Positions 25,790-38,918 of a DNA stretch of 64,000 nt are shown here, piece by piece; position 1 is the stretch's first letter, and each line of letters begins with the position of its first letter. The translations under genes were made by a program, and so were the position numbers. Below the pieces are notes generated by a model, which saw only the letters and a program-made list of their open reading frames with translations, was not told the origin of the DNA and ran no database searches. This DNA is from Prinia subflava (Eukaryota > Chordata > Aves > Passeriformes > Cisticolidae), in assembly GCF_021018805.1 (NCBI RefSeq), contig NC_086247.1, positions 137,061,602 to 137,125,601 on the forward strand, read 5' to 3'.

Positions 25790-28700
25790 GAGAGAAGGAT
25801 AGAGTATCTGAAAGTGAGACTGTTGGATAAATTTTGCTCGGGAATCTGATTTCTGGTACTGATAATCAAATTAATTAACGATTGATAAGCAATTTGGATT
25901 GTATAATGACCCTTGCTTCATTGCTACTTTGAAATGGTTGGGAATTATATTATAATCCCCTTACATAGAAAGGAGGTTTTGGGCAGTTCTCTGTCTTTTC
26001 AAGATACCATCAATCAGTAGGTGCCCATCTTTTTTCTGTTGTTCGGTACTTGCATCAGCTTTTAGAGTGCTAATGAAATGACTTTTATCTGATGTCCTTC
26101 ACTCCAATGATGGTGCTGGACACAGGAGACATGCTCTTGATTAGCTGTAGTGACATGTCCCCATCTGCAGCCAGGGCAGTGCTTCTAGAAAATGTGGAAG
26201 CTATGGTAGAGATAATTCTAAGAAAAAGAATGGAGTTTTTTTTAATGGTGTCTTTTCACTGATAAAATGTCAAATATATAGGACATTTCCATATTTCTAC
26301 AATAATTTTTCTATCCAGGTCACACAGTTGAAGTGATTGCAGAAATCTACAAGTTCAAAGTAAAGAGGTGCTGAAATAGAGCCCTCTGTAATAGTGTTCA
26401 GTGCAGCCCTGGGATAAAGAGAATCAGACCTTGTCAAATTGGTCAGAAATTTGTCAGCACATTCCAATATCACAATTTTACTAACCTGGAAGTCCACTTT
26501 CAGAGGTCAGCCATCCAGGCTGAGTTGGGACAGTCTCATAGCTCAGTGAGTAATAAGCACAGCATCCTAGGTCTGTGAGTGACAGGAGCAGGGGGAGACT
26601 GTGTTACTGTTGGATGAATGTATTTCTATTGTAATTTTAGCCTGGATTCCCATGGAAAAGATGTATTCACCAACCATGCTGTGTGACTGTCAGATCATCT
26701 CACAGAATATTTTGAGCCGTTTGTCAATATGACAGTGAAGTCATAATATGTTCTGACTTTGTGTGTTTTATGAAGAGAAAGGAGTGGAGGAAAGGGGAAG
26801 CTCTCCACGAGGTGAAAGATGTGGGGTAAATTCATGTGTTTCAGGCAAGAAATGTTGTCAGAGTCCCAGCCAGGTGAGATGATTGAAGTAGAGCTCACAA
26901 TCAAAGGTAAGGTCCATCTGTTAAGAAACCAGACTTTCTTCATTGTACTGGCTCTAGAGATTTTTTAGATGGTAACAATGGCATCTGGAGTAGTAGGAGA
27001 GATGTTAAATCCTATTGCCAAGCACCCTTTATGTAGTCTAAGGTCTAAAAGCGGGGACTTTATATTCTGTCAATACTATGAAGCACTGCACAGCCTGGAC
27101 AGGCATTTTCCAGAAAACTAATTTCTAACAAAATTCAAGGGACAAAGCTTTGTGCCAGCCTATGAGCGTGCTGAATTCTTGCCTACTAACCACAAAAGGT
27201 ACCTCTGCAGATTGCTTTGATGGAGCTCTGTCCCTCTGTGGCCGTTTGACGATTTGCTGTTCCTATAGCACACAAATGGGTAGTAAAGTGTTACACAAAG
27301 CAGCATTTCACTTGTCAGCTGTACCCCTGCTGTTGATGCTTCCCTCTAGGGAGCCATTGAGTTAAATGCTGCATAGTCAGCTGGATGTATTTTTCTTCTC
27401 TCCCATGCAATGACTTCACCTCATTACCTCCCAGGTGAAACTGGATCTGTCTGCATCAGCAACCTGCTTCTGATTTCAAAGAATGAGTTCGAATTTATGA
27501 CTTGACTGTGTAAGGCAGGGACATTGGAGCATTAGTCTATTTTAAATCCATTAGACCAACTTTCTGTTGCAATCACTGCTTCTGCAATTAATTGTTGGAC
27601 TTTGTTTTGTTTTCAAGTACCACAGTAAAAAGTTGAAAAATGTGGGAAAGGAAACGAGGGCAGCACTACAGAGGAAAATTTAAACTTTTCCCTGTGTCTC
27701 CTGAGAAATGGCACAGTAGTCTTAGATGTAATGTTTGAATAGTTCTTTCAGATCTCCATTTATTAGTTTGAAAAGTGTATTGCTAAAAACTGAAGTATGC
27801 AGAACATAAAGATGCATTAGGAAAAGGGGGAATCATACTGGTTTGTTTGCTTCTCTGCTCTAGCAGCTTACATTACACAGGCTAAATGCTTTCAATTGTC
27901 TTTGTAAGATACGTTTAAAAATTCTAAACCAGTTATTTAAAAAGGTGTAAATCCTTTCATTTCTATTGAGATGAGCAGTAACAAATAATTACAAGTGTAA
28001 GCTAGGAACCATTGTATCCGCAATTAAAAGCCTGTGCTCTCCCAGGGTGTCTGCGTTTCCAGAGTGCCTGAATCCAGGCTGCCCAGTGTGAGATTCCTTG
28101 GCATTCATCTCCTAGTAGGCTAATCCTGCACTTAGCTTTTAAGAAGAGATCTTGTTTGTTCATTTGCCCTCAGCATTCAGCATAACCTATTTAATGCAGA
28201 GGCAATGGCTAAAATAAAAAAATAACACACTCAGCTGGTTCTGTTACTCTAAAAGCCAGTGTAGAAACTGAAGAAGCTGGGTCACATGGAGCAATTTCAC
28301 ATATATTTATGGCAGCTGCAAGCAAAGAATGAGTAGACTGAAAAAACATTCTCAAATCCTGTCCCCAGGTGTTGTTTCATACTTCTGCATGCAGTGCTAT
28401 TTGCAGCACTGTTTCTTATAGAGCCCAGGTGGGAGAAGCGCTTCCCACAGAGCCCTTGGGAGCATTTAGAGTGGTGGTGCTCTAGCAGCCTGCATGCCTT
28501 GTTTCTATCTCCCTCGGAGCTCACCAGCTCCATTAGCAACTGCTCTGGTGACACCCAAACTCTAAGTGTCATGCTGATCTCTGGAGACAGAGTGCCTGGG
28601 GAAGTGGACAGAAGTTGTTGGGGGTTGTAGTACGCCCAACTTCTCCAGCCAGTGTAAAGATGCCTTCTGAGTTGATGTTCTTTTTAGATTGTGTAGTTTC

Positions 28701-31700
28701 GTTGCAAAATAGCTCACATAAACCTCTGCTTGATGACTTCTTAAGCAATTCATGTGACCTGTGTTATTGGGAAGAACAGTGTGTTTGAATTTGTCCTTCA
28801 TTCATTAATCAAAAGTGGTAATCATATCAAACTGATCTAACAATAGAACTGAAAAGAAGGGAAAAGTCAGAAGCAGAAAAAGATTCTAAAGGAAATTAAA
28901 AATGGAAGAAAAAAATTAGCAGAGTAATTTTTGCAGATGCAGCTCAGGACTGCAAAGATGCCTTCTGACAGGCAAGTGCTCTAGAAGGTAGATAGGAGAA
29001 GATGCAGCACTAAGTGAATTCTCAGGCAAAAGCCTGCGAAGGGCGTGTCCCAGAGCTCAGAAATTCTGACACTGCTTCTGCTATCCTGCTGCCTTGTCCC
29101 TGCTTGTTTCTCCAGGCTGTGAGTTCCTTGGGCAGGGATCATGTGTCTCTGCCATCCAGTGCTCTCGTGAGTGCTATGAAATATTTCAGTGCTCTGGTGA
29201 AACATGAAAACCGAGAGGGCACCTTGAGGAGGGAAGTGTGTAAAAAATAAATAAAAAATGTAACAGAGTTTTTTGGTGTGAGGAAATGGGACACTTCAAC
29301 TATACCCTACTAAGTGTCACTTAATAAATTACTTAGAATGCTGCCATGAGGCATGGAAGCACCAAAGAGGTGTGAATGGATTAGCTGCCTGGTAGCTAAA
29401 GGGTGCATTTGAGAGATGAGATGCTTTTTCTAAGGCACGTTCAGACACTTGAACTAAATGCCCAGAGATCATTACTTTACTTTGCTCTATTGAATCTGAG
29501 ACAAACTACTCCCAGAATAATTCTGAGTGCTGGAGCAGCGTCTGGGGAAGGGAGATGCAAGTTTGGGTTCCTCAACACAAGAGAGGGACCTGTACTTGTG
29601 ATGCCTACAGTTCAATGGTTGATGTAGGTTCTCCTGGTTTTTCAGTGCCCAGTTGGAAACGACCAGTTCTGCAGCCATTATTGAATCAGTGTTTTAATCA
29701 TACAAAATTTAAGCTCTCCCTCTCCTCAGCAGTATTTTTTCACTGGAGAGGATTCAGACAGTTAAATAATTTAAATGATGCAGACAATTCTTATTTTGCA
29801 AATAATAGTTGAAAAGTATTTGCTCATCCCTAAGGTAGTGCTAGAGCTTTCCTTTAGCCCATATCTCATAGCTGTAAGTTAGCAAAACAGGAGTGGCCCC
29901 CATTTTTCAATGGAGGCCCTGGTTCTGCTCTCCTCAGTTGGTAGAATTCAAGTATTTGTGATACATCCCTCACATTACATAGGGGTGTTTAGGAAAAATT
30001 GTTGTCACAGCTGCATTGCTCCCATCAGCACTTGCAGGCAGATCTGGTGCACATCCATGGGATATGGCATGAAGCAGCTGAGCACAACAGGAGGTGTGGG
30101 AGGGGTCTTCAGTTTGATCTGCTGATTAGGATGACTGCAGGAAATGTGTGTGGATAGCTGGAGAGATGTTCCTTTCCTCCTGAAGAAGGGTGGCTGTGGT
30201 CTCTGTGTGGGCAGCAGGACCCTGCAGAGGGAGCTGGATGTGAGGGCAGGTGCCAAACCCTGTCAGGCAGGAGGGAGGGACAGCACAGGGGAGGTCAGAG
30301 ACATCTGTGCTGTTGGCTTCCTATTGCTTAACTTCTTTTTGGAACTGAACATTTTCCTCTTGCCCTTGTTGGAATAAATAGTACTCACATCTCCCAGGCA
30401 TGCTTTTTAGGCAGGATTCTGTCTGATTAAGTTGGGGAGGACCATGGACCACAGCCTTTGCCACTGGGTGGGATTGATGCTTTCAGACCATTTACTGCCT
30501 TCTTGTGATCCACATTAAATAGGGCAGAAAGTAACACAGTGCTGTGCTATGTTTTTTTGGCAGAAAAATTGTGATTTGCTGATGGCCTCTCCCCAGTTAA
30601 ATGCTGTTCAACTACATTCTTGTAATTAATATTTAATCAGACACTAATAGTACTTTATGCAGAATTCAGATGTGCTGGTGAGACCTTGCTGCATCTCAGA
30701 GCTTAGAGCTGTTCTGCTTAGAGAACAGTTGTGTCTCTATTTTAAAATGGTACACTGACAGATAGCTCTGCTTGCATCTCTGCAGTCAGTGTAAAGGAAA
30801 TGTATTATAACCTAGGTAAACATGATTGCAGTTTGCTTCTCTCTATGAAATTTAACAACAGTGACAGAAAAATCAGAGCTCTGGGGGGCTACAGTTCCTT
30901 CAGAAGATTGGACAGTGCATTTAGAAAAATAGGGTGATTATTGTAGTGGAACCAGCATTTACTATTTTGTTTGGTTTGTTTTACAGTTGGTTACTGTTCT
31001 AAAAGTTTTACCTACAAAATCGAAAGTTAATAAAATTTACAGTAAGTTTTCCTTTCTTTCCACTCCATTCTGACCATGTTAACGGGCCATGTGGCTTGAT
31101 CTCTTGCTTTCCTGAGAGTAAAACTTGGGGCTACACTGCCAAACAGAAAACCTCAAAGTCAAGCTATGATTAAAATAGTCAGTGAAATCAAACTAAAAGC
31201 TGCATGTGTACAATTAAGAATAATAATGGGGAAAATCAATCTTCCTGGTGAAGCGAGTGTTGACATAGTAGATACTGCCTTTCAGGTTTGAATGAGACTG
31301 CTTATAATGTTTTTCTTTAGTTGTCATTCAACACAGTGTTAATTACACTGAGGGGTTTCCCCAATGACATGTTTGTTGAGCTCTTTGTAAGTGACAAGAT
31401 GATTATGTCTAAATGATTGGTAAATGTTTTGGCTTTGAGGGCTTAAATATTTGTATAAATGATTCCTCCAAAATCTGAGAAACGCTTGACATCTTCAAAG
31501 GATAACAGCTTTGTTACGCACCTTATTTTAGGGCTATATTTTATTTGTCTTGCTCATTTTGGTAGTTTCTTACACCAGCAAAGCAGCCCAAGGAGTTATT
31601 CCAGCATAAGAAGCAAGGATAAGGATAGGGAAGGTGGCAGACTTTCCCATGCAAAGAAAGAATTTCTCTTGCAGCCGTAAGACATATGCAGCCATGACAC

Positions 31701-32464
31701 CTACCTGTCTTAGAGCAAATGAGGGGAAAATCTATCTGAATTTAGTCTCTTCAAGTGCAGAGTGCTCCTTACCTCTGTGAAAGGGTTTAATAGAATACTG
31801 TGAAGTTATTTTAAAGGATGAAATTTTGAGTCCTGACTGAAATCTGAAAGGAACTGCTGATACATCCAGTTAAGGAGATATGTAAGGAATATGAGTTCCA
31901 GGGTGGTTGCCTAAAAATGCTTAGTGACTTTCCCCTGGTTTTTGTGTAAATTAAGAAGCATGTCTTGGACTGAATTGAAAATTGGAACAAAGGACTGTGT
32001 GAAGTGAGAAGGAGAAAGAGTTTTAACTGGCACAATTTCAGGCTGTGCAGGTAGGGAAACCTCCCAAGGCAGCAAACGGGCTGCAGACAGGCAGGAGGGG
32101 GAGAGGGCAAACCCAACCTGTGCTTTGAGAAAGATGGCACTTCCAGTCCAGCAGGCAGCTCTCATGAAAAATGGGTTAGGGCATGAAAAGCACAGTGGAT
32201 TTACACAGTAGAGGGAGAGGATGCTGTCTGTAGAGAGATCTGGGTGATGACTGAAATGGGAAATTCTCACAGCTCAGGTGAGTGTTACTGCTGTGTGAAG
32301 AACAGCTAATTTACTGACAGGGAAAAGGTGCCTCTGGGCTTTCAGTTCTGCCAGTGAAACTGCTTTTTTCAAAGAATTTTCTAACTTAATAGCGATTTTG
32401 GTTGTCTAATAAAATGGGAGTCAGGCATAGCACAAAAGTTAACAACCAGAAACTGATGTGCAGA

Positions 32465-32680
32465 ATTTCCACCTGAATATGAGAACTCCTTTGCTGTGTG
32501 ATGCCCATGCACTGGAACAGGCTGCCTGGAGAGGCTGTGGAGTCGCCCTCACTGGAGATACTCAAGAAGCATCTGGTCACAGCCCCAGTGAACATGCTCT
32601 AGGGGAACCTGCTCAAGCAGGGAGGTTGGACCAGAGACTTTCAGTGTCCCCTTGCAACTTTAACCATTCTGTGATTGTAT
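32465..32680 (+). mobile_element. CR1 3'-end fragment
   Basis: Matches the CR1 3' end in sense. CACTGGAACAGGCTGCCTGG, GAGGCTGTGGAGTCGCC, CACTGGAGATACTCAAGAAG, CTGCTCAAGCAGGGAGGTTGG and the tail ACCATTCTGTGATTGTA occur in the expected order. It is 5'-truncated, about 215 bp long, and has no open frame of interest. Confidence 0.92.
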
Positions 32681-34347
32681 TTGAGCCAGCTTTTGTTGTA
32701 ATCTCAAGTGATGCTATAAATAAATATTCCAAAGGATCTTTGGTTGTCATGGAAAGCACTCATATAATTGTATAATTCTCTTCCTCCCTCAAAGATCCCA
32801 CAATCCACTTTATTGAGTTCAAGAATAGCTCAGGGATTTTTCCCCACCTGCTAACACTGCAATCCAGCTGTTTCAATGATAAAACTTGGCAATTGGTTGG
32901 CACCTCAAGGCGAGTTTGCAGTTTACAACAAGGAGAGGGCCTTGCTCAAGCTGTGGATTGAAAAGGAAGATTTTGCTATTAAACAGCTTTAGGAAAGTAT
33001 TCACTGATAAAGCTGGAATCTGGTGGGGACTTGGGAAGCCTTGTGGCTTAATGAGTGTTATTTGCTAATTGGCAATAGTAGCAGGGCTGCCCTACTTTCT
33101 CATCCTACTGGAATCTGCTGGAAGCTGGTGTCAAAGGTGACACTTAAGGCTGAGGTGATCTTCATTCTTTAGGTTTTATAACTTCTTAAAAGTCTCAACA
33201 AATGAGTTTATATTAAAGAAATTAAGTACAAATTAAAGTATAAAAGCAGAAGGAGACAAAGTGAGTTTGATTCAAGCATCACTAGGCAGTAATTTCAGTG
33301 AGGTGACTGGAAGCACTGGAGTCACTGGCATTTGGTTTATTTAAAATGAGGGCAAGTGAGAATAGAATTAGACTCTTTTCATTTTGTCTTACAAGTGTCT
33401 ATTACAATAAACTTCATGTGACAAAGACTGTATATGCCTTTTGTTCTGTGCAGCTCTATGCATATTATTGTGATTCTGAAAATAGCCACTAATAATTTCC
33501 TGATGAATTGTCCTTTTTGATGAATTGCTGTGTATTTTCAGCTGCTTTTGATATGTATGCCACTAAACGCTGGTTTGCCTTTCAAATATGTTTCCTCACT
33601 TCTAGTTTGTGCTTCAGCAGCACAGGATAAATGGCTTTGTCTGGAAGATTTAGAGATTGCAAGAAGTATGAGGGAGGAAGATACTGGATGAGGTCCTTTT
33701 TTATATTAACTTTATATGGTTGGTAATCGTGGATTTATATAATTCATATTTATTATTGTGAATTAATAGTAATATTTACTTTTATTGCTAAGAGTTTAGT
33801 ACAAGATGAGATTATTATTTCTCTGTGTATTTATTTTGGAGGTTTATAATAGGACTGAAGAGATGTGGCTGAGGAGCCTGTGGCGTATTTCTAGGGAGAA
33901 AGACAGTTTTAAGAATGCTAATAGTTTGTATAAAAAGTAGTTTCTGTGTTAAATCACCTGTCTTGTAGCTGTGGAAACTGTAAGAGAAGAAGCCTGATGG
34001 GTGCAGATATGCAGCCCACCCTTCTCCTGTCTCACATGTGGCAGCAGGAGGCAGATGAAGGGGCACTGGCACTCACCTGGCTGCTGCTGAAGGGATGTGT
34101 GCTGGAGCTGGGGGTGTTTCATGCCCACTCTCTTCCTTCCATTTGGTCCTTACACAGGGAACTTCGTGTTCACAAAACTAATCACTCTACCACAAGCCTT
34201 TAAAAATTGTAATCTCTGAAAAGCAGCCAAATACTGAGTGCATCCCAATACCTTTCCCGAATTTGCTTTAGTTTGAACATAATTAATTTTGATGTCTATA
34301 ACTTGCTCTGTCAGTGCCAGTATCACTACCAGCATTAACTGTTCAGG

Positions 34348-34368
34348 TTTTTTTTTTTTTTTTTTTTT
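34348..34368 (+). repeat. T21 homopolymer
   Basis: A run of 21 T followed by AAGGCAGAG. Similar T runs followed by AAG occur at 9856-9871, 25759-25786 and 42755-42771. Confidence 0.95.
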
Positions 34369-34521
34369 AAGGCAGAGTAATTATAAGCAGTATAACAACC
34401 TCAAAAGATAGCAAAACCCAAGTACAATTTAGCTTGTCAGATGACTTTCTGTATGTCACAGGAACTCTTCAAAAATATTTACATTACAGTGAACAAGTTA
34501 CTGTTTTTTAGGAAACAGTAG

Positions 34522-34545
34522 GAAAGGAAAGCTAGCTTTCCTTTC
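34522..34545. repeat. 24-bp perfect palindrome at the tract border
   Basis: GAAAGGAAAGCT followed by AGCTTTCCTTTC is a perfect palindrome centred between 34533 and 34534. The polypurine-to-polypyrimidine switch occurs there: the left half is purine-rich and the right half is the start of the pyrimidine tract. Confidence 0.95.
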
Positions 34546-35054
34546 TTTCCTTTCTTTCTTTCCTTTCTTTCTTTCCTTTCTTTCTTTCCTTTCTTTCTTT
34601 CCTTTCTTTCTTTCCTTTCTTTCTTTCCTTTCTTTCTTTCCTTTCTTTCTTTCCTTTCTTTCTTTCCTTTCTTTCTTTCCTTTCTTTCTTTCCTTTCTTT
34701 CTTTCCTTTCTTTCTTTCCTTTCTTTCTTTCCTTTCTTTCTTTCCTTTCTTTCCTTTCTTTCTTCCCTTTCTTCCCTTTCTTCCCTTTCTTCCCTTTCTT
34801 CCCTTTCTTCCCTTTCTTCCCTTTCTTCCCTTTCTTCCCTTTCTTCCCTTCCTTCCCTTCCTTCCCTTCCTTCCCTTCCTTCCCTTCCTTCCCTTCCTTC
34901 CCTTCCTTCCCTTCCTTCCCTTCCTTCCCTTCCTTCCCTTCCTTCCCTTCCTTCCCTTCCTTCCCTTCCTTCCCTTCCTTCCCTTCCTTCCCTTCCTTCC
35001 CTTCCTTCCCTTCCATCCCTTCCTTCCCTTCCTTCCCTTCCTTCCTTTCTTTTT
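34536..35054 (+). repeat. 519-nt polypyrimidine tract with three repeat zones
   Basis: Only one purine (A at 35015) occurs in 519 nt. Zone 1 (about 34549-34756) repeats the 13-mer CCTTTCTTTCTTT about 16 times. Zone 2 (about 34764-34845) repeats the 9-mer CCCTTTCTT about 9 times. Zone 3 (about 34846-35046) repeats the 9-mer CCCTTCCTT about 22 times. The long Lys/Glu/Gly/Arg frames on the other strand are artefacts of this tract. Confidence 0.98.
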
Positions 35055-35619
35055 GTCCCTATGGATATAATGCTGACTAAACAGCCTGGTATATATACTG
35101 CTTCACCAAAACATTTCTCATGGTACAAGGCTGTATGAAATCCCTAATCCTGAGGTGTCTTGAGTATTGGAAAAAAAGGAAACTCCCCACCCAGAGAAGT
35201 CCACAGATAAGGAAAAGATGTATCATTTACAAGACAAGTGAGAAAGAAGCCTGTAAATAAGCAAAGGAAACATTTTTCTGGTGAGAGATAAGTAAGGATT
35301 ATTAGTAGGTAGGTCACAGTGAGAGTCTGTGGAAGCATTTATCCTGGAGTGACCGTGCCTGTGAACTTCTGAACATTTTGAACCACACCAAGAACCTCCA
35401 AACTTGACCTGGAAGCTTGCAGGCCCTGCAGGTCTGCAGGGCTCTCATGCTGCCAGAGAGAATGCTTTGCTTTTTCCTCTGATGTTTCTGAATTTTTGGA
35501 GCTTTAAAACCTTGCCTCTGGGTTTTAGGGTTTTCATTACATATTCTGACTCACTGAAAGGTTGATGTGAGAGAGAGTAGGATTTAACCATAAGCTTCTG
35601 CCATGGTCCATTGACAGTT

Positions 35620-35731
35620 TTGTAATTCTATAATACAGTGAATGCAATCCTATAATGAGATAACTAGGATGGAACCTTTGGATATAGTTATCATATTATG
35701 GGATTGTATTCACTATATTATAGAATTACAA
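35620..35731 (+). repeat. Long near-perfect hairpin (47-bp arms, 18-nt loop)
   Basis: The left arm (35620-35666, starting TTGTAATTCTATAATACAGT) pairs with the right arm (35685-35731, ending ACTATATTATAGAATTACAA). Of 47 positions, 42 are Watson-Crick, 3 would be G-U pairs in sense RNA and 2 are mismatches. The loop is 35667-35684. This could be a foldback transposon remnant (MITE-like) or a non-coding hairpin RNA; no family was recognised. Confidence 0.9.
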
Positions 35732-38700
35732 CTTTAGTATATAGAATTCAGAAACTTTCTGTAATCTGTGAAGCAACAACAGTACTTTTTGAGAGTTTGC
35801 TCAGACTCAAGGAAATTCCGTAGAAACTCTTGTCTGCAAACTTTGCTGGTTTATAATTTGCTTACAATGCAGAAACATGTTAATAAAATTTACCTGGTGG
35901 ATTGTGCATGTGTGTTTGTTTGTTTGAATAAAGTGAATGGTTGAGATGGAATTTTTCAAGTCTCAGGAGACAAATCTGGAAGACCCAGTTTGTGTCCTAT
36001 TGGCACTTTTAGAAGATTAGGAAAAATACTGATCAATGGATTTGAACTGGAAAGGCTCTTCAGACTAAATGGGCTGGTTCCTGGACTTGTGTCTTGCTTC
36101 CTAAGTGTTGGAAGTACAAGTCTGTTGGAATGAGGCAGTGGAGAGCCTGCGCTGTTCTGGGGATGAAGTGGGGGGCTTTTCTGGGAAGTGGGTCACAAGT
36201 CCCATGTCCTTAGTGATGTTTTGCAGAATGAGAGATGAAAGGATAGAGAGGGGAGAGCAGTAACAGAAAACATAGTAGTAAGGTAAATTTACAAGCTTCT
36301 GTGCTATAATATTGTTATTCTGGAATTGTGAACCCCAGAAACCGCGAGCATCATTTTTTGTAAATATGAAACAAAATCTGATGTCTTTAAAGTGCAGTTT
36401 AATGAAGCTACTAACCAAAAATTGTCTCTCTTAATCTGTAAGTTGTTTCCTCTTCCACTGTGAACTGTATAACATCTACATGTTACCAGCTAAGATCTAT
36501 GGATGTGAGAAAGGACTTGGTTCCTCCTTATTTGTCCTGGCAGTAACTTCACTGGTCTCCAGGATTTTTCTAGTGGATAGAAGTGATAACTGGTGCCACA
36601 TCTTCAAGTTATTTCAAAATGAGAGTTAAAAAGTAATGATAGAGGGTGGGTGTCTGTGTGCACACGCCTGTGTCACATTAAGGCTGGCAGGTCTTTGGTG
36701 CTATTTCTGTAGTGGCTTCCAATAAAAATGGATTTGCTCTTTCAGATGGAAAGTAAACTTGACATTTTGTTCAGTCTTGAGTCAAACTCTTCCAAGCATC
36801 CTATTGTCTGCTGAGGTTTATATGTCTGCAGTGTACTGCTACCAGATGCTGTTTCACCATTTCTGAGAGCTCTGAAAAGAAGAGGAACATTTCTATAATT
36901 AATAATGGAAAACAATTTCACTTTTAATTTTAATGATGTCAGAAAAGATCCAGTCCATCCTGCTTTGTGAATCAGCTCCTGGCAGCTGCTGAATAATAGA
37001 GAGAAAGCTCCAATTTGCTTTCTCTTCAGATGATGTACCACATTACTTGTTATTCATTAAGCCCTGTTTTCACGCACATTCATTAAATAGAATTGGTGAG
37101 TGGTGGGTACTGTACTGCCTGAAGGCCACTTTGATTCCTGAGTTTTAGTGTTGCTCTTCTGCCACTGTATACCTGCCAGTGCTTGAGGAAGAAATAACTA
37201 CAGCGCAAGTAAACTTGCTCAATGTCCTGACATTCTCCATGATTCCTAGGAAATTGACTTCTAAATTTACAGTCATGCGTGTTTCAAATAGTGTTATCAG
37301 TAGTTACCCTGCCAGGAGAAGGAATACAAAGTTCCACGGTCTCTGGTTCCAGAGGCTGATGCTTTGCTTTAGCTTCGTGCTGCAAGCTGAAACATCATCG
37401 TGCATCTCTGTGGTGTGGCCATCTGCTGTTTGGGTTAGCAGGGAACTCATTTTGGAACTGGGCAATCTGTCCCAAGGTTTGGGACCTTGGCTCAAAAACA
37501 GGGCATTGCTAAACCAAGGGAAAAAAACAGTGTACCGAACAAATTGAAAAAAAGTATATTTTATCCTGCCAGCCTACATTTCAACTTAACCATCATTTTG
37601 GAATATGTTGTGTTATACATCTCTGAAGACTGATTAAATGTGGCTGCACTCCTGTGGTAAAGATGAGTTGTGCTACAGATTCATACAAGAAGGAAGCTGT
37701 TCTGGTTGGAGCTCTCACAATGCAGGAATCTGTACTTCATATTTATACAAGAAGAAAGCTGTCCTGCTTAAAGATCACACAAAAGAGGAGGACTGCTACC
37801 AAGAATTTAAGTCACCTTGGCACACTTTTGAGTCTGGACTGTTCCCTGGATTCCCTGGCACAACAATGTCCCCAAACCCCAAAACTGCAGGGCTCTGGGG
37901 CCAGTTAAGCTGTGTGTGATGTGCTCCAGCAGACCTCCACTTAGAATTCCTGTGGGTGTGAGAGGACTCTGTGACACAGGGACTCCCTGTTGAAGACAGC
38001 ACAAGGGAATATTTCCATTCCTGTGGATATCTGGCCACAACCCTTATTCTTAGTCTGAATGCTCTTTACAGGGCTGTGTGAAAGCTCATGTGAGATTGTG
38101 ACCTTCAGAGAACAGCTTTATAGTGTGTGACTTTTCTAATATTAAATGGAGGAAGGTTGCAGCCTTGTATGAATGAGGAGCTCAGCTAGGGCAAGAAAGG
38201 GCAGCCAAGCAGAGCAGGGAAAAGTGTCTTTTAATCACCAGGGCACAGGAATATCCTTGTTGGAATAAGTGCAAACCTGAAGGAAAAATAATGATGGGCA
38301 GAGAGGAGCATCATTAAATACCAAAAGCAGCCATTTAGAATGAAACTTCTAAAGAATTTACATTCATGGCCAAACCCTCCAGCTCCAGAAGGCAATGGAG
38401 GAGTGAGATATGAGTCATCAAGGCTACATTGGCTTTGGAAAAAAATAACAATCTAGATTTGAAATAAATGAAGCAGAAGAATAGAGGAAATATTTTCAAG
38501 GTGTCTGTCTAGAGTATGGTGGCTTCATATATGGGGCTTGATCACCAACCCTCTGGTTAGCTTAGACCTAGACATGAGGACTTGCCTATGGAACAGTTAC
38601 TACTCAAAATTAAGACATTTTTCATCAAATCTGATAAAGATTGCAGGAAAAAGGCAAGTATTCAAAGCAAAAAGCAGGATTTCTTCTTCCTGGCTGATCT

Positions 38701-38884
38701 CTGAGGTGTCCTGGATGAGAAGCAGTAAGCAACTAGACAAATATTAATTTAGCAAATATATTGCTGTTTCTTATTAGGTTGTTATAACATTTTGTTTCTG
38801 ATTTGTTGCCCAGAAGTGTAACTGTCTTGCCCAAAGCATTTTTGAAAACTCCTGTGCTTGCCTAGTGCTGAAGAAGAGGTGGAA

Positions 38885-38918
38885 TGAGCTATCAAATAGC
38901 TCATATTGTGAGCTATTT
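38885..38918 (+). repeat. Alternating short stems built from GAGCTAT
   Basis: TGAGCTAT (38885-38892) pairs with ATAGCTCA (38896-38903). The overlapping AAATAGCTCA (38894-38903) also pairs with TGAGCTATTT (38909-38918). The two stems share one strand and so exclude each other. Confidence 0.8.

Noticed and set aside
34498..35128. Long Lys/Glu/Gly/Arg open frames on the - strand (172 and 198 codons)
   Set aside because: They are translations of the polypurine complement of a 9/13-bp repeat tract. A repeat without stops gives long frames automatically.
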